The translations under genes and the position numbers were made by a program. Of a stretch of 64,000 bases of DNA, positions 1 through 9,330 are shown piece after piece. The notes beneath the pieces were generated by a model that was not told the origin of the DNA, ran no database searches, and saw only the letters and a list, made by a program, of their open reading frames with translations. Each line of letters opens with the position of its first letter. The stretch's first letter is position 1. Source of the stretch: Psychrobacter sp. NZS113 (GTDB lineage: Bacteria; Pseudomonadota; Gammaproteobacteria; Pseudomonadales; Moraxellaceae); contig NZ_JADYWL010000001.1 of assembly GCF_015864825.1 (NCBI RefSeq), forward strand, positions 248,001 to 312,000. Reading direction: 5' to 3'.

Positions 1-411
1 CAAATTAGAGATTGGTTGTTTGTAGAAGATCATGCACGTGCCTTATTGTTAGTAGCGACCACAGGCAAAACTGGTGAAACTTATAACATTGGTGGTCACA
101 ATGAGAAACAAAATATTGAAGTAGTAAAGACTATATGCAAGCACTTAGAAGAACTGGCGCCTGATAAACCTAAAGATATCTCAATGTATGCTGATCTTAT
201 TACCTATGTGACTGATAGAGCAGGTCATGATGTACGTTATGCAATTGACGCATCTAAAATTGAGAAAGAACTGGGTTGGAAACCAGAGGAGACGTTCGAT
301 TCAGGTTTGAGAAAGACTGTACAATGGTACTTAGATCATCCTAGCTGGTGGCAATCTATCTTGGATGGGTCTTATCAAGAAACTAACCAGCAATTAGTGA
401 GTCAGTTATGA
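1..411 (+). CDS. rfbB: dTDP-glucose 4,6-dehydratase, C-terminal part
   Basis: The reading frame is open from base 1, so the gene begins upstream of the window and only about 136 C-terminal residues are seen. The motif [13 protein letters not shown] at the left edge and [11 protein letters not shown] after it are characteristic of the RmlB/RfbB short-chain dehydrogenase family, which converts dTDP-glucose to dTDP-4-keto-6-deoxyglucose, the second step of dTDP-L-rhamnose synthesis in the cytoplasm. The C-terminal part with [22 protein letters not shown] is typical of the substrate-binding end. Its stop overlaps the start of rfbD by four bases (ATGA), so the two are translationally coupled. Any ATG or TTG inside this stretch is not the true start. 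Confidence 0.95.
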   Translation, partial: QIRDWLFVEDHARALLLVATTGKTGETYNIGGHNEKQNIEVVKTICKHLEELAPDKPKDISMYADLITYVTDRAGHDVRYAIDASKIEKELGWKPEETFDSGLRKTVQWYLDHPSWWQSILDGSYQETNQQLVSQL

Positions 412-1319
412 GTAGAAAAATTGTATTGCTTGCTTCTACAGGACAGGTAGGATTTGAATTGAACCGCCAACTTCAATCTTTTGGAGAGGTAGTTACAGTC
501 ACTCGTGAAAATGTCAATTTCTTAGATTTAGAAGCCGTCTATCAATATATCAATAAAATATCTCCTGATATTATTGTGAATGCTGCTGCCTATACGGCAG
601 TGGATAAAGCCGAATCAGACATAGCTAGTACTTTTACTTTAAATCGAGATTTGCCTCGTGTTTTGGCCGAATTAAGTATTGTGCATGATGCATGGTTAGT
701 ACATTATTCATCAGATTATGTTTATCCTGGTAATGGAGATACTTCTTGGATAGAAAGTGACGCACCTGGCCCATTAAATGTTTATGGTCAATCTAAACTT
801 GAGGGTGATTTGGCTATTGAGAGTATTGCTAGTAAATATTTAATATTTCGTACAAGTTGGGTATATGCAGCACGAGGTAATAATTTTTTACTAAGCATGT
901 TGAGGCTAGGAAAGGAGCGTGACAGTTTAAATATTGTTAATGATCAAATTGGCGCGCCTACACCTGCTAGTCTAATTGCTACAGTAAGTACGTTATGTTT
1001 ACAAAAGGTTATTAGTTTAGATTCAGCACAGTCATTCAGTGGTGTATATCATCTTGCTTCTAGAGGGCACACTAACTGGTATGATTTTGCATCGAAAATA
1101 TTTGATGAGGCTCGTATTCGAGGCTTAAGCTTGGCTTTGAAAAAAGGTGGCTTAGGTCAGATATCTTCTACTGAATATCCTACACCTGCGAAAAGACCAC
1201 AAAACTCCCGATTAAATTTGGATAAAATTGAATCTAAATTCGGAGTTATAATGCCTACTTGGGAAAGCCAACTTTCTCTGACGATGGAAGAGTGGTTAGA
1301 TGCTAATGGCAGTGTTTAA
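408..1319 (+). CDS. rfbD: dTDP-4-dehydrorhamnose reductase
   Basis: 303 residues, the normal length for RmlD/RfbD, which reduces dTDP-4-keto-L-rhamnose to dTDP-L-rhamnose with NAD(P)H. The N-terminus has the dinucleotide-binding pattern [12 protein letters not shown], then [12 protein letters not shown], the catalytic Tyr/Lys motif YGQSKLEGD (about residues 126-134) and [14 protein letters not shown], all diagnostic of the family. The ATG overlaps the rfbB stop. Together with rfbA and rfbC it completes the rhamnose nucleotide-sugar pathway. Confidence 0.96.
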   Translation: MSRKIVLLASTGQVGFELNRQLQSFGEVVTVTRENVNFLDLEAVYQYINKISPDIIVNAAAYTAVDKAESDIASTFTLNRDLPRVLAELSIVHDAWLVHYSSDYVYPGNGDTSWIESDAPGPLNVYGQSKLEGDLAIESIASKYLIFRTSWVYAARGNNFLLSMLRLGKERDSLNIVNDQIGAPTPASLIATVSTLCLQKVISLDSAQSFSGVYHLASRGHTNWYDFASKIFDEARIRGLSLALKKGGLGQISSTEYPTPAKRPQNSRLNLDKIESKFGVIMPTWESQLSLTMEEWLDANGSV

Positions 1320-1373
1320 AGACGCTGATTAGCTATAATTTTTGACTATATAATTCAATGAGGTTAAGTTCTA

Positions 1374-2243
1374 ATGACAAAAGGTATTGTTCTCGCTGGA
1401 GGATCAGGTACTCGGCTTCATCCTATCACTATGGGAGTGTCTAAGCAGCTTTTACCTGTTTATGACAAGCCCATGATTTATTATCCAATTTCTGTATTGA
1501 TGTTGGCTGGAATATCTGAAATTCTTATTATATCCACGCCTGATGATTTGCCAGCTTACAAAAAGCTTTTAGGGTGTGGAGAACAGTTTGGTATCAAACT
1601 AAGCTATGCTATACAGCCAAGTCCAGATGGTTTAGCTCAAGCATTTATTATAGGAGAGGAGTTTATAGGAGATGATTCGGTATGCTTGGTGCTAGGAGAT
1701 AATATCTTTCATGGGCAACACTTCTCGGTTCAACTAAATCAAGCCATTCAAAGAACTACAGGGGCTACTGTATTTGGCTATTTAGTTAATGACCCTGAAC
1801 GTTTTGGTGTAGTTGAGTTTGATGAACTTGGCAAGGCAATCTCAATAGAAGAAAAGCCTGAGTCCCCAAAATCAAGCTATGCAGTAACTGGCTTATATTT
1901 TTATGACAATGATGTAATATCTATTGCTAAGTCTGTGAAACCATCAGAACGCGGTGAGCTAGAGATTACCTCAATCAATAATGCTTATCTTGAGCGAGGT
2001 GATCTACATGTAGAAAGACTTGGCCGAGGTTTTGCTTGGCTTGATACAGGTACTCATGACTCTTTACTTCAAGCAAGTAGTTATGTTCAGACAGTAGAAC
2101 AACGTCAAGGATTAAAAATTGCAAGTTTGCAGGAAATAGCATGGAGAAATGGCTGGATTGATGATCAAAAACTAGAAGAGGAAGGTAATAAGTTTAGAAA
2201 AACTCAATATGGGCAATATTTGTTAAAGTTACTCGGCCATTAA
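1374..2243 (+). CDS. rfbA: glucose-1-phosphate thymidylyltransferase
   Basis: 289 residues, typical RmlA length. The enzyme makes dTDP-glucose from dTTP and glucose-1-phosphate, the entry step to dTDP-L-rhamnose. The nucleotidyltransferase signature [14 protein letters not shown] lies at residues 4-17, followed by [16 protein letters not shown], the metal-binding [10 protein letters not shown] and EEKPESPKS. An AG-rich stretch (gaggttaag) precedes the ATG. It lies 54 bases after rfbD in the order B-D-A, but rfbC is separated from it by an unrelated gene. Confidence 0.96.
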   Translation: MTKGIVLAGGSGTRLHPITMGVSKQLLPVYDKPMIYYPISVLMLAGISEILIISTPDDLPAYKKLLGCGEQFGIKLSYAIQPSPDGLAQAFIIGEEFIGDDSVCLVLGDNIFHGQHFSVQLNQAIQRTTGATVFGYLVNDPERFGVVEFDELGKAISIEEKPESPKSSYAVTGLYFYDNDVISIAKSVKPSERGELEITSINNAYLERGDLHVERLGRGFAWLDTGTHDSLLQASSYVQTVEQRQGLKIASLQEIAWRNGWIDDQKLEEEGNKFRKTQYGQYLLKLLGH

Positions 2244-2294
2244 CAATAGTATATATTAGATAAAATATTTATATATTTATAACGGAGTAGTTTC

Positions 2295-2975
2295 ATGACA
2301 CATATTAAGAAAGTGAGTTTTGATAAAAAATATTCCAAAAACTCAAAGAATGATTCTGAGACTGAGATAGTCTCTAAAAATATCAGTATGAATATCCAGA
2401 GTTCTATTTTAGAGTTGATAGCGGAAAATGATAAGCTCAAGAAATATTCTTCTAATTTAGAAGATGAGTTACTAGTCTCAGAGCAGAAATCTAGTTTATT
2501 AAATAACTCATTACTTAAATGTTTACATGATACTCAAGAGCAACTACTGTTTTATAGATTGAAAATTGATAGTAAAGATATAGAAACCTTTGAAGAATCT
2601 ATTAGTAAAAAAGGTAATAAAGAATACTACGAAAATATCAGTAAAGAATATTATGGAGCACGCCAAAGAGTAGAGGATGATCTCCCTTACAAATTAGGAC
2701 GCGTTATTATTAATTACTCTGATACCCCTCAAAATATAGCTAAAATACCTAAGCTATTATTTGAACAATACAAAGATTTTTTGCAAAACCCTGATCAATC
2801 TCGATTACCTCCAATTGAAGAATATGTTGATTATGAGGAGTCTGAGAAAATTAAGCAGCATTTAACCTACAAAGTTGGATTGATAGCCGCTGAAAGTATC
2901 AAGTCTCCAAAAAATATAATTAAGATGCCTTTTGAGATAACAAAACAGGTTCTTCTATTCAAGAAAAAAAAGTAG
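2295..2975 (+). CDS. coiled-coil protein with two 60-residue-spaced motifs, function unknown
   Basis: 226 residues, preceded by a good ribosome-binding site (acggag). I do not recognise the whole protein. Residues about 30-95 are rich in Glu, Lys, Leu and Ser and look like a coiled coil. The C-terminal half holds two copies of a motif with the pattern L-x-Y-K-[LV]-G-x(9)-P-x-N-I-x-K-x-P, at about residues 130-160 and 190-220, exactly 60 residues apart. Similar YKLG...KLPF segments are, to my knowledge, seen as tails on some LPS and rhamnan glycosyltransferases. No signal peptide or membrane segment. It interrupts the rml genes between rfbA and rfbC, so a role in rhamnose-polymer assembly or in chain-length or complex formation is plausible but unproven. 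Confidence 0.75.
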   Translation: MTHIKKVSFDKKYSKNSKNDSETEIVSKNISMNIQSSILELIAENDKLKKYSSNLEDELLVSEQKSSLLNNSLLKCLHDTQEQLLFYRLKIDSKDIETFEESISKKGNKEYYENISKEYYGARQRVEDDLPYKLGRVIINYSDTPQNIAKIPKLLFEQYKDFLQNPDQSRLPPIEEYVDYEESEKIKQHLTYKVGLIAAESIKSPKNIIKMPFEITKQVLLFKKKK

Positions 2976-3035
2976 AACTATTAAGTGTTTCATCCTAACA
3001 AACTTATTTTTTAAGTATTATTCGAGTATATCTTT

Positions 3036-3578
3036 ATGGAATATAAGAAATTATCAATACCTGACGTTGTATTAATGACTCCAAAAGTATTTGAAGATGA
3101 ACGTGGTTTCTTTATGGAAACCTTTCGTGAGGTAGATTTCAAAAAGTATTGTGGTAATTATCACTTTGTACAGGATAACCATAGTAGTTCATCTTATGGA
3201 ATATTAAGAGGATTACACTATCAGCATGAGAAACCTCAGGGCAAATTGATTAGAGTAGTGAGAGGTGAGGTCTTTGATGTTGCTGTAGATATGAGAGTGG
3301 ATTCTTCTACGTATGGGCACTGGATAGGTGAATATCTCAGTGAAGAGAACAAGAGAATGTTGTGGGTACCACCTGGTTTTGCTCATGGTTTTGTTGTGCT
3401 TAGTGAGCAGGCTGAGTTCGTATATAAATGCACGGACGTCTATAACCCTGGTGATGAATATTCGCTACTCTGGAATGACGAGCATGTCGGGATTGAGTGG
3501 CCTATTGCAACTAATGATGTTGTGCTTTCTAATAAAGATGAGGAAGGTCTAAGCTTTTCTGAAGCACCAAAATTTTAG
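3036..3578 (+). CDS. rfbC: dTDP-4-dehydrorhamnose 3,5-epimerase
   Basis: 180 residues, normal for the cupin-fold RmlC, which epimerises C3 and C5 of dTDP-4-keto-6-deoxyglucose. Family motifs visible are FEDERGFFMETFRE, QDNHSSSSYGILRGLHYQ with the catalytic histidine, GKLIRVVRGEVFDVAVD and WVPPGFAHGF. It is the last rhamnose gene, 60 bases after the unknown coiled-coil gene. Confidence 0.96.
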   Translation: MEYKKLSIPDVVLMTPKVFEDERGFFMETFREVDFKKYCGNYHFVQDNHSSSSYGILRGLHYQHEKPQGKLIRVVRGEVFDVAVDMRVDSSTYGHWIGEYLSEENKRMLWVPPGFAHGFVVLSEQAEFVYKCTDVYNPGDEYSLLWNDEHVGIEWPIATNDVVLSNKDEEGLSFSEAPKF

Positions 3579-3623
3579 GGTTTTAAAACTATATAACGTA
3601 ACCAAAGAGGTAGCAATTACTCA

Positions 3624-5447
3624 ATGAGCACAAGTATAAGTAATGATTTTAGTATTGCTATTGTTATTCATGCCTTCTATATAGAGCAGTTTGTCACTAT
3701 TGTTGAGATGGTAAAAAAAATATACGATGACAATAGGTTAAATATTAATATTGATATACATATAACGTTGAGTGAAGCCTCTGATCCAAGGATCAAAAAC
3801 TATATTGATAGTGATAGATATTTGAATAAAGCTATCATTCATAGTTTTCCTAACTATGGAATGGATTTATTACCTTTTTTCCAAATTATGCCCAGTCTAC
3901 AAAAATATGACTGGGTTCTTAAGTTACACACTAAAAATTGCCATGATTCATTTAGTCGAGTTTGGTTCGAAAGTCTTTGTAACGGATTAATAGCAACACC
4001 CGAAATATTTTTTGAGACACTTAACTACATTCGTTCTAACCATAAATGGAATATGGCAGGGTTAATGCCTTTTTTTGTTTCCTCTAAACACTTAATGTTT
4101 AACAATGAGCTTGATGTTGAAAAACTTGCCAAATTGTGGGATGTAAGTATTGAAGATGACTGGGGTTTTTTTGCGGGTAGTTTTTTTTGGTTAAGACCAC
4201 GCTGCTATCTAGAAGCGTCAGAGAAGCTATTGGATAACAAGACTTGGTTCACTAATGCTTTTGCTAAAGATGGTCAAATGGCTCATGCAGTCGAAAGAGT
4301 TTTGACTAGAGTTGCTCAGAAATCAGGGGAGGTAGGATTGATACTTCCTTCGTTTAATAAAGAGGGTTTGTGCGATGCCCCTCTTTTCTACTCTGACAAG
4401 CATCCAATGGCAATAAATAGAGTATTCACTAAACAACTAATAGGTGGCTATAAAACGCTATCCAACGATATTCATGTATTAAACACTGTACCGCTTTTAG
4501 ATGTAAAAGCATATTCTAAAGATACTAACATCAATTTCATAGAAAACATGCAGGCGTATGAACACTTTCTACTTATAGGACAGTTTAATGGTTTTTCCAA
4601 GAGCGTGAAGCCGATAGATCTTAGAGTATCAGAGTCTAAAATATTAAACTGGCAAATACAATCTCAAAAATATAGGAAAGAAACATTAGTTTCTATCATA
4701 ATTCCAGTAGTCAATAATTTCAAATTGACGATAGCATGCTTAGAATCCATAAAACGACATAGTCATGATATAAACTATGAAGTAATTGTTGTTGACAATG
4801 GTAGTGACAAGATAAAGTCCATAGGGATGGATATCTATTCAAAGCTTAACAGTCATGTACGTGTTTTCCATCTACCCAATAATTTGAACTTCTCTATTGC
4901 TTGTAATTATGGGTTTAGTAAAAGTGATGGACAAACAGTAGTTTTTTTAAATAACGATACGAAAGTTACTAAAGGCTGGCTACCACCTATCCAAAAAGCA
5001 GTATCTCAGCCGAAAATTATCGCAGTACAGCCTAAATTATTGTATTTAGACGACACTATACAATGTGCGGGTGTTGATTTTGGGGATGATGGTTTTGGCA
5101 TATGTAGATACGAAGGTTATGACAAAGATAATAATGAAGCTAATATCTCCCAATCATGTCCAGCTTTGACAGCGGCATGTTTAGCTATGAAAGCGAAAGA
5201 TTTTGTCGCACTAAAAGGTTTTGATACATGGTATATCAACGGACAAGAAGATATGGACTTGTGCATTAGAATGCGACAAGCATTTCCTTCTCATATTCTT
5301 TGGTATGAGGCCAAAAGTAGTGTATATCATTACACTTCCAAGACTACAGGGCGTAAGTTACATATAGATCAAAATCGTGCAATCTTTAAAGCAAAATGGC
5401 ACCATCAGTCCTCTTTAAATTTATTTAAAATAAAGAAAGCTAAATAA
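3624..5447 (+). CDS. RgpF-like / GT2 two-domain glycosyltransferase
   Basis: 607 residues. The first roughly 300 residues match the rhamnan synthesis protein F (RgpF) type: IVIHAFYIEQF, PNYGMDLLPFF, DWVLKLHTKN and GFFAGSFFWLRP. From about residue 353 a family 2 glycosyltransferase begins with VSIIIPVVNNFKLTIACLES, a DNGSD motif, a DxD-like FLNNDTKV and GQEDMDLCIRMR near the end. RgpF-type proteins act in building rhamnose-rich polymers, which fits the adjacent rml genes. It is a soluble cytoplasmic or peripheral enzyme with no membrane segments. The acceptor and linkage cannot be read from sequence. A GAGGT ribosome-binding site lies about 12 bases upstream. Confidence 0.85.
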   Translation: MSTSISNDFSIAIVIHAFYIEQFVTIVEMVKKIYDDNRLNINIDIHITLSEASDPRIKNYIDSDRYLNKAIIHSFPNYGMDLLPFFQIMPSLQKYDWVLKLHTKNCHDSFSRVWFESLCNGLIATPEIFFETLNYIRSNHKWNMAGLMPFFVSSKHLMFNNELDVEKLAKLWDVSIEDDWGFFAGSFFWLRPRCYLEASEKLLDNKTWFTNAFAKDGQMAHAVERVLTRVAQKSGEVGLILPSFNKEGLCDAPLFYSDKHPMAINRVFTKQLIGGYKTLSNDIHVLNTVPLLDVKAYSKDTNINFIENMQAYEHFLLIGQFNGFSKSVKPIDLRVSESKILNWQIQSQKYRKETLVSIIIPVVNNFKLTIACLESIKRHSHDINYEVIVVDNGSDKIKSIGMDIYSKLNSHVRVFHLPNNLNFSIACNYGFSKSDGQTVVFLNNDTKVTKGWLPPIQKAVSQPKIIAVQPKLLYLDDTIQCAGVDFGDDGFGICRYEGYDKDNNEANISQSCPALTAACLAMKAKDFVALKGFDTWYINGQEDMDLCIRMRQAFPSHILWYEAKSSVYHYTSKTTGRKLHIDQNRAIFKAKWHHQSSLNLFKIKKAK

Positions 5448-5465
5448 TAGGGTGAAAACAGCATT

Positions 5466-7919
5466 ATGTATCCAACTTCTCAGATTGTTAAACAGTATAA
5501 CTATTTTTATCAAGCGAATGCTGCATTTAGAGAAGGCTATTATAGTTTAGCATTGCAATTATATACTCAGGCATTTCATAAATACCCAATGATTAAGGAT
5601 ATGATAGTTTCTAACTTACGTATTTTATTGATCAAGAAAGATGGTTATTTTTCTGAAGAAATGCTTAAGAGGATTTTGTTAAAAACCAAAGAGCAAAAGA
5701 GCATATTAAACCCTTATAAAGATTATGTCTTACTAAAAGAACATAATTTTAACTTGACGAATGTAGGCCAAAAAGACGGTATATATGTCGCTAATGACGA
5801 TGATCCTCACGTCACCTTTAATACTAACTTTGAGGGTTATAACGCGGGATTTTATGGGTGGTCTTTTTACATATTTGCTAACACTGAGCTGATTGGTCAA
5901 CAAGGCAGGATATATATAGATTATGGAGAGGGGTTTTCAGAAGAAAACTCAATAAGCATATTTATATTATCAGGGCTAAATGAGCGTGTCATTTTCTTGG
6001 AAAGACCGCCTATAAATATACGTTTCGACCCGTTAGAAATTCAAACTGAATTCAGTATACTTGATTTTGAAATCACTACTATTAATGAAGTTACTATAAA
6101 GCAATACTTTCAAAAGGTGCTATTAAAAGACAAGCAGCCACTTAGTAATGATGATCAACCAATTTTAGCGCTTTATGAGCAATATCAGGAACTAATCCTA
6201 AATCCTAGTCAAAACGTTGGAAAGTATGAAAAGTGGATAGCTGTAAATGAATTAGAAAATGATACTTTGTATTATGAATCAAAAAGCTTAGAACGTCATT
6301 TTGATACGAGTATTTTATTCTCAATAATAATACCAACTTACAACACTGAAGAAAAATATTTGCGAGCTTGTATTGACTCTTTACTGAATCAAAGTTTTAG
6401 CAACTTTGAGGTTTGTATTGCAGATGACTGTTCAACAGATATACGAGTCAAACAAGTCCTGAAAGAATATGAAGCTCAGGATGAACGGATTAAAGTTGTC
6501 TATAGATCGAAAAATGGTCATATATCAAAAGCCAGTAATTCAGCGATTGATATAGCTGTTGGTCGCTATCTTGTATTGGTAGATCATGATGACACATTAT
6601 CATCCAATGCTTTATATTACTGTGCCAAAGCAATTTATGATAATGCAGACCTTAAAATTATTTATTCTGATGAGGATAAAATTGATGAGAATGGTGTAAG
6701 GTCGAATCCTCACTTCAAAAGTGATTGGAATCCTGATTTACTCTTTTCTCAAAACTACGTCTCTCATTTAGGTGTGTATAGTGCTTCTTTGATCGATTCA
6801 ATTGGAGGATTTAGAGCAGGAGTAGAAGGCAGTCAAGACTATGACTTATTGCTTCGATGCTTGCCCAAGATAGAGTCATCACAAATTGCCCATATACCTA
6901 AAGTCTTATATCACTGGCGTGCTATCGCTGGATCGACAGCTACCGATGCTGGTGAGAAAACTTATACCACAGATGCTGGAATTAAGTCGCTTCGCGATTA
7001 CTTTTCTATCAATGGTCCAAGAGGCGTAGCGGTAAAAATGGGCCAAGTACCCAATACTTATAAAGTTGACTGGCCTATTCCTCGTAAGGCTCCGAAAGTA
7101 AGTATGCTAATTCCTACTCGTGATGGGAAACAAATAACAGAGCAAGCTGTTAGAAGTATCTTGGATAAAACGACCTATCCTAACTACGATATTCTAATTA
7201 TAGATAATGGTAGTGAAAAAGCGGAAACATTTGATTTCTTTGAACAAATTCAAAATGAAGACAGTCGAGTATCCGTGATAAGGTATGACCAGCCATTCAA
7301 CTACTCAGCAATCAATAATTTCGGTGTCAAGCATACAGATGGTGAGATCATTGGGTTAATCAATAATGATGTTGAAGTCATTAATCCAGAATGGTTGACA
7401 GAAATGGTTATGCATGCGATTCGTCCAGAGATTGGATGTGTAGGTGCCAAGCTATACTATGCAAATGGGCAAATACAACATGCGGGCGTGATCACTAGTC
7501 TCGGTGGAGTAGCAGGGCACTCGCATAAATACTTTCCGCGTAAAGCAGTGGGGTATTTTCATAGACTTGTACTCGTACAGAATCTTACAGCAGTTACAGC
7601 GGCTTGTTTATTGGTTAAACGTAATATATATGAAGAAGTAAATGGATTAAACGAAAAAGATCTTACTGTGGCATTCAATGATGTGGATTTTTGTTTGAGA
7701 GTTTATACTGCAGGTTATCGTAATCTGTGGACACCGTATGCTGAGTTGTACCATCATGAATCTATTAGTCGTGGTGCTGAAGACAGTCCAGAAAAAATTG
7801 CACGCTTCAATAAAGAGGTTAATTATATGAAATTAACTTGGAAGCAGTTATTAGATAGAGATCCTCATTATAGCCCTAACTTAACTAAGGCTAGAGAAGA
7901 TTTTTCTATAAATCAATAG
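5466..7919 (+). CDS. large tandem GT2 glycosyltransferase
   Basis: 817 residues. An N-terminal region of about 270 residues with no family I can name is followed by two family 2 glycosyltransferase domains. The first begins with FSIIIPTYNTEEKYLRAC and contains DDCSTD, DHDDTL and SDEDKID. The second begins with VSMLIPTRDGKQITEQAV and contains DNGSE, INNDVEVI and FNDVDFCLRVY. Tandem GT2 enzymes of this layout usually add two sugars, or alternate two linkages, in O-antigen or rhamnan chains. The start has an AGGGTG ribosome-binding site. Its stop overlaps the next gene's likely GTG start by one base, so the run of glycosyltransferase genes is probably one transcript. Confidence 0.88.
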   Translation: MYPTSQIVKQYNYFYQANAAFREGYYSLALQLYTQAFHKYPMIKDMIVSNLRILLIKKDGYFSEEMLKRILLKTKEQKSILNPYKDYVLLKEHNFNLTNVGQKDGIYVANDDDPHVTFNTNFEGYNAGFYGWSFYIFANTELIGQQGRIYIDYGEGFSEENSISIFILSGLNERVIFLERPPINIRFDPLEIQTEFSILDFEITTINEVTIKQYFQKVLLKDKQPLSNDDQPILALYEQYQELILNPSQNVGKYEKWIAVNELENDTLYYESKSLERHFDTSILFSIIIPTYNTEEKYLRACIDSLLNQSFSNFEVCIADDCSTDIRVKQVLKEYEAQDERIKVVYRSKNGHISKASNSAIDIAVGRYLVLVDHDDTLSSNALYYCAKAIYDNADLKIIYSDEDKIDENGVRSNPHFKSDWNPDLLFSQNYVSHLGVYSASLIDSIGGFRAGVEGSQDYDLLLRCLPKIESSQIAHIPKVLYHWRAIAGSTATDAGEKTYTTDAGIKSLRDYFSINGPRGVAVKMGQVPNTYKVDWPIPRKAPKVSMLIPTRDGKQITEQAVRSILDKTTYPNYDILIIDNGSEKAETFDFFEQIQNEDSRVSVIRYDQPFNYSAINNFGVKHTDGEIIGLINNDVEVINPEWLTEMVMHAIRPEIGCVGAKLYYANGQIQHAGVITSLGGVAGHSHKYFPRKAVGYFHRLVLVQNLTAVTAACLLVKRNIYEEVNGLNEKDLTVAFNDVDFCLRVYTAGYRNLWTPYAELYHHESISRGAEDSPEKIARFNKEVNYMKLTWKQLLDRDPHYSPNLTKAREDFSINQ

Positions 7920-9295
7920 TGTCAAATAAGAAGATTCTAATGGAACAACAAAATACGAGAATAAAACTGTTTGCTATAGCAAAAGATGAAGCTGCATATA
8001 TTCCTCAATGGGTGCATCATCACTTTTATTTTGGCTTTGATGAGATAGAGATTTGGCTTAACAACATAGAGGACAACTCTATAGAAGTATGTGAACGTTT
8101 GTCTGACACCTATGAGAACTTTAGTTATAAGGTTGCTGATGATATTTTAGAAGAATGTAAAGAAAAGAGAATTCATTTTCAAGAATACTCTTACAATGAA
8201 GTATATAAACGTGAGTTAGCAGATAAGAATTTTACTCATATTTTTTATTTAGATTTGGATGAGATGTGGACGCCAAAAGACTTTAGTACCAATATAAAAG
8301 AATATCTAAGCTTATATCCAGATAAAGACAGTATTTCGTTCCTTTGGTATTTTGATGACGCAGGCTATGATAGATTATTATTTAGTAATGCATTTGAAAC
8401 AAAGCAAAATTTATATAAAAATCAGCACGTAAAAAGCTTGCTTAAAATTACAGAAAAAGTAAGTAGAGTAGGTATTCATAATCATTCTATAACTGACGGT
8501 GATTATATTTTACAAAATGGCGATAGGTTTGATGTACATGATCCTAAATCTTTAGATGGAGCTATAGTTCCTGCAGAGTTATTTAACAAAATAAGTGATA
8601 ACCTAGATTCTTCTTTTATATACCATACGGTATTTAGGTCTCAATTAGAGTACGTATCCACTTTGCTTAGAGGTAGAAAGCACGCGACTATAAAGTCAGC
8701 TTTCAAGGATAATAGGTGGGGCTATAAAAACCAAGGAAAAGGGTTTTATCTAGATATTAATGAAAGTCTTATGGAATATAACAAAAGTTATATAAAATTT
8801 TTAGATAGAAATAATATTTTCAAAGAAGTAATGAAGGCGCAAAGTTTTTTAGTGGATAGATTCTATAAAGCGAAGAACTTGATAGAGTTGGGTAATGATA
8901 AAGACCATGTACTATTCAGTAAGATACTTGATGGAGTATGCTTATCGGGGATGGAGCAATATGGATGTTTTGATTTTAGAATAGATAACGTGAAAAACGA
9001 TAATAAAGTGCTCTCTATTACAGGGTGGATTGTCAAAAAAAATTCAACGAAAGATGACTTAATAGATATTAAGTTTTACTCTATGGTTAGTGGTCAAAAA
9101 AATGAAATTAGCGGGCTTTTTATACGAAAAAATCGACCAGATGTGGTTGAGAAAATAAATAAAAATGCCCCACTACTAAGTGGCTTTAGTTTTAGCTTTG
9201 AACTGAATGACCTAAATATATTTAGCAGTGATTCAAATATTAACTTGATTGATTTTAATGGTTTTAAGAACATAGCTAGTTTTTTAATAGAATGA
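7919..9295 (+). CDS. glycosyltransferase (GT2/GT92-like) with C-terminal accessory domain
   Basis: 458 residues from a GTG that overlaps the previous stop; an ATG seven codons later (base 7940) is an alternative start. The N-terminal region (IKLFAIAKDEAAYIPQWVHH, then IEIWLNN) and the DxD-type motif FYLDLDEMW near residue 115 are typical of glycosyltransferases of the GT92/Glyco_tranf_2_4 group. Residues about 345-458 form a separate, probably beta-rich, domain with ITGWIV, IDIKF, RKNRPDVV and SGFSFSFEL. The same pattern recurs at the N-terminus of the next gene product. Donor and acceptor are unknown. Confidence 0.8.
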   Translation: MSNKKILMEQQNTRIKLFAIAKDEAAYIPQWVHHHFYFGFDEIEIWLNNIEDNSIEVCERLSDTYENFSYKVADDILEECKEKRIHFQEYSYNEVYKRELADKNFTHIFYLDLDEMWTPKDFSTNIKEYLSLYPDKDSISFLWYFDDAGYDRLLFSNAFETKQNLYKNQHVKSLLKITEKVSRVGIHNHSITDGDYILQNGDRFDVHDPKSLDGAIVPAELFNKISDNLDSSFIYHTVFRSQLEYVSTLLRGRKHATIKSAFKDNRWGYKNQGKGFYLDINESLMEYNKSYIKFLDRNNIFKEVMKAQSFLVDRFYKAKNLIELGNDKDHVLFSKILDGVCLSGMEQYGCFDFRIDNVKNDNKVLSITGWIVKKNSTKDDLIDIKFYSMVSGQKNEISGLFIRKNRPDVVEKINKNAPLLSGFSFSFELNDLNIFSSDSNINLIDFNGFKNIASFLIE

Positions 9296-9330
9296 AATAG
9301 TAATTTAAAAATTATTTTTGGATAATTTAT

